Assembly (NCBI GenBank): GCA_050996405.1
Contig: JBPCRW010000132.1
Span: 1 to 41,216, forward strand
Direction: 5' to 3'
Length of the DNA: 41,216 nt
DNA from: JBPCRW01 sp050996405
GTDB taxonomy: Bacteria > Acidobacteriota > Blastocatellia > Pyrinomonadales > Pyrinomonadaceae
Each line of letters opens with the position of its first letter. Within the stretch, counting starts at the first letter, position 1. The notes under the pieces are model-generated. The model was not told the origin of the DNA, did no database searches, and saw only the letters and a program-made list of their open reading frames with translations. Both the position numbers and the translations under genes were made by a program. Positions 16,202-24,158 of the stretch are shown here, one piece after another.

Positions 16202-16759
16202 CTATCGGTCTTTGTCCGAATTATTTTTATCATCCGAATTATCATCAGAATCATCATCCGCATTGTCGTCTGAATCATCGTCTGAATCGTCATTATTTGA
16301 ATCGTCATCAGAATCATCATCCGAGTCGTCCGAATTATTATTGTCCGAATCGTCATCCGAATCGTCTTCATCCGATTGTGAATTATCATCGCTTGAATTG
16401 TCGGAATCGTCAATCGCTGATTCGTCATCGGGATTGTTACCGGCGTTTGATTCATCGTCGTCCGAATTTTCCGCGCCTGCTGATGTTTCGGCGGGCGGCG
16501 CGTCTCCAGCCGTATTTTCGACGCTGCTGTCATCTTCGCTTTTTTCCGCAGGCGGCGTTTCGTCCGAGCGAACAGCAGCAGATTCTGGATTGCCGCCCAA
16601 AAAATTATCGAACATCTGTTTGCCAAATCCGATGCCCTTTCCCGCCAAACTTTCTTCGCCCTGTCGCTCCTGCTGCTCGGTCAGATAATTTTCGGCAAGT
16701 TCTTTGCCTTTTTCCCTGCCGGAATTTAACAGTTCATTTTCCAAATCTCCTAGATTCAT
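16202..16759 (-). CDS. Highly acidic Asp/Ser-repeat protein
   Basis: The 185-aa protein starts at ATG 16759 (GGAGC 7 nt upstream; a longer frame to 16849 is not supported). Residues 1-60 are a mixed-charge helical region with a GIGFGKQMFDNFLGG segment. Residues 98-185 are almost only Asp, Ser, Asn and Glu in DDSDD-type units. The tail is coded by GAT/TCN/AAT triplet repeats and is likely disordered. It might be a calcium- or cation-binding buffer or a surface/matrix protein, but there is no signal peptide. I recognise no family. The repeats make length variation between strains likely. Confidence 0.7.
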   Translation of the reverse strand: MNLGDLENELLNSGREKGKELAENYLTEQQERQGEESLAGKGIGFGKQMFDNFLGGNPESAAVRSDETPPAEKSEDDSSVENTAGDAPPAETSAGAENSDDDESNAGNNPDDESAIDDSDNSSDDNSQSDEDDSDDDSDNNNSDDSDDDSDDDSNNDDSDDDSDDNADDDSDDNSDDKNNSDKDR

Positions 16760-16987
16760 TTGTTTGCTCCTTTGATTTTTGTTATGCGTAAAACTTCGCA
16801 ATCCGCAGCGGCAAGGCGTATGCCAGAGCAAAACGCGCGCTATTTGCATTATAAATTAAGGCTAACGCGGAAAATATCTGTGGCAAAAGCGCGTTTTGCT
16901 CCGTTTCGCCACAATCGGTTTTCAAAGAATCGAGCGTGTAATGTAAAATTAAATTTTTACAAATTCATTTTTATAAGGATTGGAAAA

Positions 16988-18400
16988 ATGTCGGAAGCAG
17001 CAAAAACAGATAAAAAAACTCGGATTGAAACCGATTCGATGGGCGAAATCGCGGTCGAAGCGGATAAGTATTGGGGCGCGCAAACCGAAAGAAGTCTGCA
17101 TCATTTCAACATCGGTTTTGATGTCATGCCGCGCGAGATGATTCGCGCTCTGGGAATTTTGAAAAAGGCGGCGGCGATGACGAATCATCAATTAAAGCCG
17201 GACAAAATGACGCTCGAAAAAACGGATTTGATTGTTCGCGCCGCAAATGAAGTAATTGACGGAAAACTCGACGCGCATTTTCCATTGAGAGTCTGGCAAA
17301 CCGGAAGCGGAACGCAGACGAATATGAACGCCAACGAAGTTATTTCAAACCGCGCCATCGAAATCGCGGGCGGCGAAATGGGAAGTAAAAAACCCGTTCA
17401 TCCGAACGACGACGTGAATATGTCGCAGTCTTCAAATGATACTTTTCCGACGGCGATGTATATTGCCGCCGCCGAACAGATGAATAAACTGATTCCGACA
17501 ATCGAAGAACTTTATAATTCGATTAACGCCAAAGCGCGGGGATTTGCCGATGTCGTGAAAATCGGCAGAACGCATCTTCAGGACGCAACGCCTTTGACGG
17601 TCGGGCAGGAATTCGGCGGCTGGGCAAGTTTGATTGCGCGCGATGTTGAACGATTAAAATTGGTTTTGGCAGGTTTATATGATTTGGCAATCGGCGGAAC
17701 GGCGGTTGGAACAGGCTTAAATTCGCATCCCAATTTTGCGATTCGCGCCGCCGCTAACATCGCCGAATTAACCGGCTTGCCGTTCAAATCACATCCGAAT
17801 AAATTCGCGGCTTTGTCGGCACACGACGAAATCGTTTTCGCTTCCGGCGCGTTAAAAACTTTAGCTTGCAGCTTAATGAAAATTGCGAACGATATTCGCT
17901 GGCTGGCTTCTGGTCCGCGCTGCGGAATCGGCGAAATCACGATTCCCGAAAACGAGCCGGGCAGTTCAATTATGCCCGGCAAAGTCAACCCGACGCAATC
18001 CGAAGCAATCACGATGGTCGCCGCGCAGGTGTTGGGCAACGATGCCGCAATCGGTTTTGCAGGCTCGCAGGGCAATTTTGAATTGAACGTTTTCAAGCCC
18101 GTGATGATTCACAATTTTCTGCATTCGGTCAGATTGCTGAACGATGCCTGCAAAGGTTTTATAGAATTCTGCGTTTCGGGAATTGAACTGAATCGCCCGC
18201 AGATTGATAAATATGTGCGGGATTCGCTGATGCTGGTCACAGCTTTGAATCAATATATTGGTTATGACAATGCCGCGAAGATTGCCAAAAACGCGCACAA
18301 AAAAGGTTTGAGCTTGAAGGAATCGGCGATTGAATTAGGACTTTTAACAGGCGAACAATTCGACGAATACGTTAAGCCGGAAGAAATGACGCATCCGTAA
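16988..18400 (+). CDS. fumC: Fumarate hydratase, class II
   Basis: The 470-aa enzyme interconverts fumarate and L-malate in the TCA cycle without an Fe-S cluster. Signatures are DKYWGAQTERS, GSGTQTNMNANEVI (102-119), GRTHLQDATP (193-202) and the aspartase/fumarase signature GSSIMPGKVNP (325-335) with the mobile catalytic Ser. The start is ATG 16988 with AAGGATTGG upstream; the longer frame from 16760 overlaps the acidic-protein promoter and is not real. The length is that of FumC, and no essential residue is missing. Confidence 0.97.
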   Translation: MSEAAKTDKKTRIETDSMGEIAVEADKYWGAQTERSLHHFNIGFDVMPREMIRALGILKKAAAMTNHQLKPDKMTLEKTDLIVRAANEVIDGKLDAHFPLRVWQTGSGTQTNMNANEVISNRAIEIAGGEMGSKKPVHPNDDVNMSQSSNDTFPTAMYIAAAEQMNKLIPTIEELYNSINAKARGFADVVKIGRTHLQDATPLTVGQEFGGWASLIARDVERLKLVLAGLYDLAIGGTAVGTGLNSHPNFAIRAAANIAELTGLPFKSHPNKFAALSAHDEIVFASGALKTLACSLMKIANDIRWLASGPRCGIGEITIPENEPGSSIMPGKVNPTQSEAITMVAAQVLGNDAAIGFAGSQGNFELNVFKPVMIHNFLHSVRLLNDACKGFIEFCVSGIELNRPQIDKYVRDSLMLVTALNQYIGYDNAAKIAKNAHKKGLSLKESAIELGLLTGEQFDEYVKPEEMTHP

Positions 18401-18461
18401 ATTAAGGCAAAAGGTAAAATTAAAAAGGTAAAAGAATGTTTTCTAGCATAACTCTTTTCGT

Positions 18462-18962
18462 TTAATCGCCAATTAACACGGTCATCTCGCCTTTAATAAT
18501 TGTATCGGGCGGTCCGACGGCTTCAAGGATTGTGTCGCCCATTCGCGCCGCGCCTATTCCGCCAATTATCACGGTGTTTGACGGCGTGATGACTACGCCC
18601 GGACCGTGCGGCGGAACGGGCAAAAGCGTCAGACAGGCGTGAATGTCCGCGCCGCCCGCCGCGCCTGAAACCATACTTCCCATCGCCGTGGCTTCGGCGG
18701 CTTTCAAGGTTTGTTCGGCTGCTTTCGCGGCGGCTGCGCCGGGCGTTGGGGCGGCGGCAAGCGAGGCGGCTTCGGCTGTCTTAATCCTTATTTCCGAAGC
18801 CTGTTTAGCGACTTGCAGTCCGGCGATAGCACCGGCACTAACTCCGCGCCAAGCCGGAAGATAGCCGATTAAAACCGTCGGGCAACCCGGTCCCGGCGTT
18901 AAAATTCCCGGCAGCGGATGCGCGACATTATTTGTAATTCTGGCGGCTGGTTTGCCTCCCAT
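18462..18962 (-). CDS. PAAR-domain T6SS spike tip protein
   Basis: This 166-aa protein starts MGGKPAARITNNVAHPLPG. It ends with the PAAR-like repeats PSNTVIIGGIGAARMGDTILEAV and DTIIKGEMTVLIGD, which fold as the sharp cone on VgrG. Typical PAAR proteins are about 95 aa; here residues ~39-95 are an Ala/Glu-rich insertion (GAIAGLQVAKQASEIRIKTA...) likely to form helices. The ribosome site GGAGGAATG lies in the end of the preceding gene, so the two are coupled (3 nt apart). It is the last gene of the T6SS transcript and likely carries or adapts cargo. Confidence 0.88.
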   Translation of the reverse strand: MGGKPAARITNNVAHPLPGILTPGPGCPTVLIGYLPAWRGVSAGAIAGLQVAKQASEIRIKTAEAASLAAAPTPGAAAAKAAEQTLKAAEATAMGSMVSGAAGGADIHACLTLLPVPPHGPGVVITPSNTVIIGGIGAARMGDTILEAVGPPDTIIKGEMTVLIGD

Positions 18963-18965
18963 AAT

Positions 18966-21053
18966 TCATTCCTCCTTCTTCAAATCGTCGGTCGGCAATC
19001 CTTGCGGCGAAGGCGTTGCGGCTGGCGATTGCGTCGCATCCGGCGTTGGTGTTTTTATTACGCTTTCTACGTCTTCCGTCACCTTTTCGCCTTTGCCGTC
19101 GGCGACGCGCGACGCGACGGGAAATTTTTCGTCCTTGTCATTCGGTTTATAAAAATCGTCCAACGCCTGTTTTTCCCTGTCGGCTTTGTCGCGTTTGGCG
19201 CGGCGGGCTTGAGCTTCGGGGCTTTCGTCGTCGGCACTATCTTTAACCTGTTTTAAATCGTCAACGCTGCTCACGCCCGAAGCGGCTTTTTCCTGGACAT
19301 GCTCGGCGCGATGCTGGTAATCGCTCGCCGTATCGACTTTATCTTTCGCTTTCTCGAAAACGCTGTTGACTTCTTTGACGACCTTTGCAATCTGCGGCGA
19401 AACGGTTTCAAAAACTTTTTCGACGACCAGATTCCAAATCGGGAAAAACGTATTTTTAAACATCAAAGCCGTCAGCCAGGGCAATCTTCCCAACAGAACT
19501 TCCATCGTCTGCGCCTTGTTGTCCTGCGCTTTTTTGCGCGAGGCTTCGAGTTGTCCGGCAAGGTCGCCGATGGTGTATTTGATAATCGGGTCAACGTAAT
19601 GAACCAGTTTGTCTTCGAGAAGTTTGGCGATAAAGGCTTGCGCGCTCAACTTTTTGCCGTCCGGCGTATTCATCGAAAAATCTTTTGAGCCGCCCGGCAA
19701 AATTCCGCTTGCCAAATCGCCCATTATCGAAACGATTTTTTGCGAGAGATGACGGCGACCGGCTTCTAAAAGCAATTGCGAATCAATTTCGGCGGAAATT
19801 TCTTTTGCCATCAGACGCGCGAAAACTTCTCCGAGCAAGCCGAGATTCGCGTCGTTGATTTTCGCCATCGCGTTTTTGACGAAATCCGGGATGCCGTGAA
19901 TGTCCGTCATCGCCGCGTTCATTCCGTTAATCAGACATGCGGAAGCGGACGGCAAAGCATCCGGCGTAGTTTCAGGACTTCCCTTCAAACTGCCGAAAAT
20001 CGCGCCGAGATTCGCGCTTCCCGGAGTTTGTTCCGGGTCGCCGTTTGTTCCGAGAAAATCATAAACTTTATCGACCTGTTCCTGAACGTCTTTTTTCGTT
20101 TCGTCAATCTTTTCGTTGACATCTTTGAGCAAATTATCTTTATCCTCGTCCGCGCCGTCATCTTTTTTTTCAGGTTTTTTGAACCAAACCGGATAAGTCG
20201 GCTTGTGTTCGGCATAATTGCCTTTAATCGCTTCGATAGTTAAATCGTGCGCCGCCGTCTCGATATTTTTTTCGTGATTCTGTCTTAATTCGAGATAAGC
20301 CGCCAGATATAAATCAAACATTTTGAAGGCGAAACGCTGAACGATTCCCATAATATTGCCGACTCCCGGAACGTCAGCAATTGCGCCCGCCGCCATATCC
20401 AGCGGATTTCCCGAAGGCGGCTGAAGATAAAAATCATTCAGCGTTTTGCAGAAAGCGATGTAAGTTGCGCGCGTTTCGTGCAGTTTTTTGCCCGCTTCGT
20501 GAACTTCTTTGTAGATAATCGACGGTTTGTTAATCGTTTGAATCGCCGTTTCGATGTCGGATAAAAAAGTGTCGAGCTGCGTCGGGTCGGGCTTTGATTT
20601 TTTTGAATCGCCGCCGAGCAGGTTCGATGCCATATCGCCGACCGAATCGAGCGCGCCGCGCTGTTCGGTTGCTTCTTTTAAAATAATTCTGGTTGACGAA
20701 ACAAAACCAAACAGCGCGACTCCTTCGCGTTCGACCGCATCGCGGAACATAATTGCGTGACCTTTGGGCGGATTCTGCGCGTCGTCGGGATTAAAATTAT
20801 TATGTGGAAATTTCTTTCCCGTGTCGGGATGCACATTGCCGAAATGAATAAATTCGGTCGTGATGCCGCCGTCGAGCGGATTCGGATTATCGTTCTGTCC
20901 GCTGTGCGAAATGCCGACCGAACCGACATCGCCTTTTTCGGGAATCGAAAGAATGTCCTTTAACAGAAACTCCGGTTTTGCCTCGACTTTCGAGGTCGGT
21001 TTTCCGCCGGTCGCCGCGTCAAGCATTTTGCTGGCATCATCGAGCAATCCCAT
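18966..21053 (-). CDS. 695-aa unidentified protein in the VgrG-PAAR module (candidate effector or adaptor)
   Basis: I do not recognise a known domain. It begins MGLLDDASKMLDAATGG without a signal peptide. Residues ~45-150 hold a Gly/Asn-rich, beta-looking part (VGISHSGQND, NVHPDTGKKFPHNNFNP). The rest is mostly helical: a coiled-coil stretch (EDKDNLLKDVNEKIDETKKD, about 310-340), a Gly/Ala loop region around 355-400, and a weakly hydrophobic block (LPWLTALMFKNTFFPIWNLV, about 545-570) that may touch membranes. The C-terminus is charged and Pro/Thr-rich (TPTPDATQSPAATPSPQG). It sits 12 nt after the LysM/PGB gene and 3 nt before PAAR, so all are co-translated. T6SS cargo is the natural inference, with no direct proof. 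A toxin active site or immunity gene is not visible. Confidence 0.65.
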   Translation of the reverse strand: MGLLDDASKMLDAATGGKPTSKVEAKPEFLLKDILSIPEKGDVGSVGISHSGQNDNPNPLDGGITTEFIHFGNVHPDTGKKFPHNNFNPDDAQNPPKGHAIMFRDAVEREGVALFGFVSSTRIILKEATEQRGALDSVGDMASNLLGGDSKKSKPDPTQLDTFLSDIETAIQTINKPSIIYKEVHEAGKKLHETRATYIAFCKTLNDFYLQPPSGNPLDMAAGAIADVPGVGNIMGIVQRFAFKMFDLYLAAYLELRQNHEKNIETAAHDLTIEAIKGNYAEHKPTYPVWFKKPEKKDDGADEDKDNLLKDVNEKIDETKKDVQEQVDKVYDFLGTNGDPEQTPGSANLGAIFGSLKGSPETTPDALPSASACLINGMNAAMTDIHGIPDFVKNAMAKINDANLGLLGEVFARLMAKEISAEIDSQLLLEAGRRHLSQKIVSIMGDLASGILPGGSKDFSMNTPDGKKLSAQAFIAKLLEDKLVHYVDPIIKYTIGDLAGQLEASRKKAQDNKAQTMEVLLGRLPWLTALMFKNTFFPIWNLVVEKVFETVSPQIAKVVKEVNSVFEKAKDKVDTASDYQHRAEHVQEKAASGVSSVDDLKQVKDSADDESPEAQARRAKRDKADREKQALDDFYKPNDKDEKFPVASRVADGKGEKVTEDVESVIKTPTPDATQSPAATPSPQGLPTDDLKKEE

Positions 21054-21065
21054 AAAATCTTCCTT

Positions 21066-21689
21066 CTACTTTGCTAATTTGCTTAATTTGGCTTTGGTCG
21101 CGTCGTCAATTTTGCAGGTCGCTTCCAGTTTATAATCGTTTTGAAAATCGCCCAGTGCCTGTTTGGTGTCTTCGCCCATTTCGCCCATTTCGCCGCCGCA
21201 GCTATATCCGAGATTATTTAGACGCTGCTGCACGCCGCTGATTGTATCAATCGGGTCGAGACTGCCGAAGTTAAGCGGGTAAATTTCCTTTCCGCCCTGC
21301 AAAATTAATCTTCCGCCCGTAGCGTCCGGCGGAATAAAATGTTCGATTCGACCATCGTCGTCGGTTTTTCCGTCAATCACATTGTTGTCTATTTCCATCA
21401 CGTAGCTTTCGTTCGCTCGCGGCTTGCCAAGTTTCATAAGCCGAATTTTTATTTTCGCCGGTTCGCCCTTGAGTTTGAAAACGTGTTCCTGCTCCGTGCC
21501 TTTAGAAACTTCTTTTAATTGTTTTTCGGGTATAAAAATATCGTCGTCTGCAAACAAAACATTCGGGTCTGCGCGTTTCCGGCGCAGTTCTGCGTTTTCG
21601 GGATGCTCCCAAATCGTGCGCCAAAAGAAACCGTTTTTTTTCGCTATACTCGAAGTGCTTTCGCTTTCTCCGACTTTTTGTTTCGGCAT
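21066..21689 (-). CDS. LysM-like + peptidoglycan-binding domain protein, T6SS-associated
   Basis: This 207-aa protein has a LysM-like N-terminal part (VGESESTSSIAKKNGFFWRTI...DDDIFIPEK, residues ~3-55). A central beta domain follows (AKIKIRLMKLGKPRANESYV, like the C-terminal domains of some VgrGs). A C-terminal PG_binding_1-type repeat is at ~145-207 (ISGVQQRLNNLGYSCGGEMG...TKQALGDFQNDY). This architecture is often next to vgrG in T6SS loci; it may anchor in the cell wall, load cargo or breach target peptidoglycan. I use ATG 21689 because the upstream part to 21710 (TTG) lies in a dispersed repeat. It is 12 nt before the 695-aa gene. Confidence 0.8.
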   Translation of the reverse strand: MPKQKVGESESTSSIAKKNGFFWRTIWEHPENAELRRKRADPNVLFADDDIFIPEKQLKEVSKGTEQEHVFKLKGEPAKIKIRLMKLGKPRANESYVMEIDNNVIDGKTDDDGRIEHFIPPDATGGRLILQGGKEIYPLNFGSLDPIDTISGVQQRLNNLGYSCGGEMGEMGEDTKQALGDFQNDYKLEATCKIDDATKAKLSKLAK

Positions 21690-21696
21690 AGTATTT

Positions 21697-21754
21697 AATT
21701 TAAAATGCAAAATTCAAAATTACGAAATCAATCTTCAATTTTGCATTTTAAATT
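21697..21754. repeat. 18-bp perfect inverted repeat between vgrG and the LysM gene
   Basis: AATTTAAAATGCAAAATT (21697-21714) and its exact complement (21737-21754) enclose 22 nt. It may act as an mRNA processing or end-stabilising hairpin inside the operon. Confidence 0.75.
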
Positions 21755-21770
21755 TTCAGTTTTGCATTAT

Positions 21771-24152
21771 CTAAGCATCTTCCCAAGCGTCTTTATCAAG
21801 GTCTGGAAAAGACACCTTGCAGTTTCCCGGGTCGATTCCCTTAACCTCGGCTTTACCGTCTTTGTCGAGCGAACCGGAAGCGACGCGACCATTGGGAGTA
21901 GTGACGCGGTAGCGTTTGCCTGCCGCCGGATTGCCCGCTTCGTCAACCATCTTGATTTTTATCCACGATTTTTTGTCCGCGCCTGTTGACTTTTTATCCG
22001 CGCCTGTCGATTTTTTATTCGTGTCCGCCCGGTGGACTTTTTCCTTGCGGGCGGCGGAGCGTTTTTCAAGCGAGGCTTTCGAGCCGGGTTTAGCATCGTC
22101 GGCAGGGTCGGCAATTTTCGGTTCGAGCGGCGCGACCGGCGACTGCATCGCGGCACTGCCCGCCGAGCCGCCGCTGTTGATTAAAACCATCGTCCCTTGA
22201 ATCGTCACGCCGGAAGGACCGACATCGATAAATCCGCCCGCTCCTTTGATTGTTATCTGCACACCGGCTTCGATGACGACCTTCATTCCGGCTTTTATGT
22301 AAATTGTTTGACCGGCTTCTTCAAAACGGTTTGTAGAATTTTCCTTAATATCGCCGCCGACTTTTAAAGAACGGTCGCCCGTCACCGCGATTTTATCTTC
22401 GCCTTCAATTTTCAGATTGCGGCTGCCTTTGATTTTTTCCAGTTGGTCTTTTTCGACGATGCGATGTTCTTCGTTTTCGATTTTCTCGCGGCGGTCGTGA
22501 TGGACGATAAAATGGTGGTCGTTGCCGACGTATTCGCGGCGGTCGTTTTTATTGCGGATGTCAACGTCTTTTTCGCCGTGAACAAAGACCTGTTCCGAGC
22601 CTTTTGTATCTTCAAAACGAATTTCGTTAAATCCCTGCCCGCCGATGCTCGAATCCGATTTAATCGTCATCTTCGTTTTTTCATCCGGCAAAACGTAGGG
22701 CGGCATCATATCAGGATTATAAACGCAGCCGGTGATTATCGGCTGGTCGGGGTCGCCTTCGATAAAATCCACGACGGCTTCCATTCCGACGCGCGGGATA
22801 AACATCATCCCCCAACGATTTCCCGCCCAAGACTGCCCGACGCGCACCCAGCACGAACTGCTCTCATTTATTTGTCCTTCCCTGTCCCAGAAAAACTGGA
22901 CTTTGACGCGCCCGTATTTGTCCGTAAAAATTTCCTCTCCGGCAGGTCCGACCACGACCGCCGTCTGGCTGCCGCGAACGACCGGCTTCGGCGTAACCTG
23001 TTCGGGACGAAACGGCACGGTGTATTGAATGCAGCTAAAGCTATTTCCATATGCCCGCAGCACTTCCTCTTCCGTTTCATAAGCCGGACTTTGCTCGATT
23101 CCGTGCGTTACAAAGGTTAATACATACTGCGTGTTAAAATCCGCCTGCGGATGATTGAGCAATTTGAAGCGATGTCCAGCCGTCAGCGAACAGCAATCCG
23201 CCGTGCCGCTCACCACTCTATACTGCGCGTCCAATTCCTGCGCTCGCGTCTTGACCGTTTTGCTTTTGTCCTCGTCTATATTTGCTAAATCCGCCGCGTT
23301 ATCTCCGCCGCCTTTATCTACTCCGTCATATTTCCGCGCATATCCGCCCGGATAATCATAAAACTCTAACTTGTCATTGCCTCCGATGTTGACCAGTGCC
23401 GGCTGCGCGGCTTCATAATTTTTCTTCGGCGTTTGAAAGTTATAATCCCAGAGCGTAACTTTTCCGGTTTGCAATCTATGGTCTATTCGCCAAGTTCCAA
23501 TCGAACCTACCCAATCTTCGTCGTCTGAAACCTCCAGGAAACACTGCACGTCGCTCTTTGAAGGGCAATCCAGATTCGACTGCGACATATTCCCGATTAT
23601 CATCCGGTGCGTGCCGTCGCCGTGCTTGAAGTAGTAATAAATTCCTTCTTCTTCCATCAGCCTGGAGATAAAAGCAAAATCCGTTTCACGATACTGCACG
23701 CAGTAATTTCGCGCTTTAAAAGTTCCCTGCTGTTCATACTGCACGTCAAATTCGCCCAAAACATCCCGCAATATATCCGGCACGCTCATTTGCTGAAATA
23801 TACGGGTTCGATGCTGCTGCGTCAGCACCCACACCGCCGGAACTATCGTCGCGTAATAATATGAAAATCGCTCGTCTCTATTGCCTTGCGAAAACTGATT
23901 AACGATTCCGTGAAATGTTCGAGTGGTAGTGTCTCTTTGAGTAATCGTGATCTCGACTTCCTGCCCGATTATCTGCTGCACATCGACAATCGTCGGTTTG
24001 TATCCGACTTCCATTTCCTCATGCAGCAATTCCACCTCGAAATTAAAAAGTGTCGAGAGGGCTTCGGTCGCCGTCAACTTGTTAATCAGCAGATAATCTT
24101 CTCCCAGAGGAGTAGTTATCTGCACCATCCGATTCGCCTGCGTTATCGCCAT
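21771..24152 (-). CDS. vgrG: T6SS spike protein VgrG with C-terminal extension
   Basis: This 793-aa protein has gp27/gp5-like domains: MVQITTPLGEDYLLINKLT, the GIVNQFSQGNRDERFSYYYA barrel, then WDREGQINESSSCWVRVGQSWAG and GMMFIPRVGMEAVVDFIEGDPD. The beta-helical stem repeats (KIKGSRNLKIEGEDKIAVTGDR...) follow. It ends in a Lys/Ser/Thr-rich linker with STGADKK units (711-728) and a 65-aa beta domain (SWIKIKMVDEAGNPAAGKRY..., 729-793), a transthyretin/CarbReg-like extension seen in evolved VgrGs. It forms the trimeric spike on the Hcp tube, tipped by PAAR. Downstream of tssH, 6 nt apart. Confidence 0.95.
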   Translation of the reverse strand: MAITQANRMVQITTPLGEDYLLINKLTATEALSTLFNFEVELLHEEMEVGYKPTIVDVQQIIGQEVEITITQRDTTTRTFHGIVNQFSQGNRDERFSYYYATIVPAVWVLTQQHRTRIFQQMSVPDILRDVLGEFDVQYEQQGTFKARNYCVQYRETDFAFISRLMEEEGIYYYFKHGDGTHRMIIGNMSQSNLDCPSKSDVQCFLEVSDDEDWVGSIGTWRIDHRLQTGKVTLWDYNFQTPKKNYEAAQPALVNIGGNDKLEFYDYPGGYARKYDGVDKGGGDNAADLANIDEDKSKTVKTRAQELDAQYRVVSGTADCCSLTAGHRFKLLNHPQADFNTQYVLTFVTHGIEQSPAYETEEEVLRAYGNSFSCIQYTVPFRPEQVTPKPVVRGSQTAVVVGPAGEEIFTDKYGRVKVQFFWDREGQINESSSCWVRVGQSWAGNRWGMMFIPRVGMEAVVDFIEGDPDQPIITGCVYNPDMMPPYVLPDEKTKMTIKSDSSIGGQGFNEIRFEDTKGSEQVFVHGEKDVDIRNKNDRREYVGNDHHFIVHHDRREKIENEEHRIVEKDQLEKIKGSRNLKIEGEDKIAVTGDRSLKVGGDIKENSTNRFEEAGQTIYIKAGMKVVIEAGVQITIKGAGGFIDVGPSGVTIQGTMVLINSGGSAGSAAMQSPVAPLEPKIADPADDAKPGSKASLEKRSAARKEKVHRADTNKKSTGADKKSTGADKKSWIKIKMVDEAGNPAAGKRYRVTTPNGRVASGSLDKDGKAEVKGIDPGNCKVSFPDLDKDAWEDA

Positions 24153-24158
24153 ATTTAT

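Noticed and set aside
16179..16688. Ser/Glu-rich plus-strand ORF
   Set aside because: Shadow of the acidic repeat protein on the other strand.
16760..16987. N-terminal extension of fumarase
   Set aside because: Basic low-quality translation; canonical FumC begins at 16988 with its own Shine-Dalgarno.
22443..23120. Long plus-strand ORFs in vgrG and other T6SS genes
   Set aside because: Antisense shadows of strongly supported T6SS genes with no family pattern.
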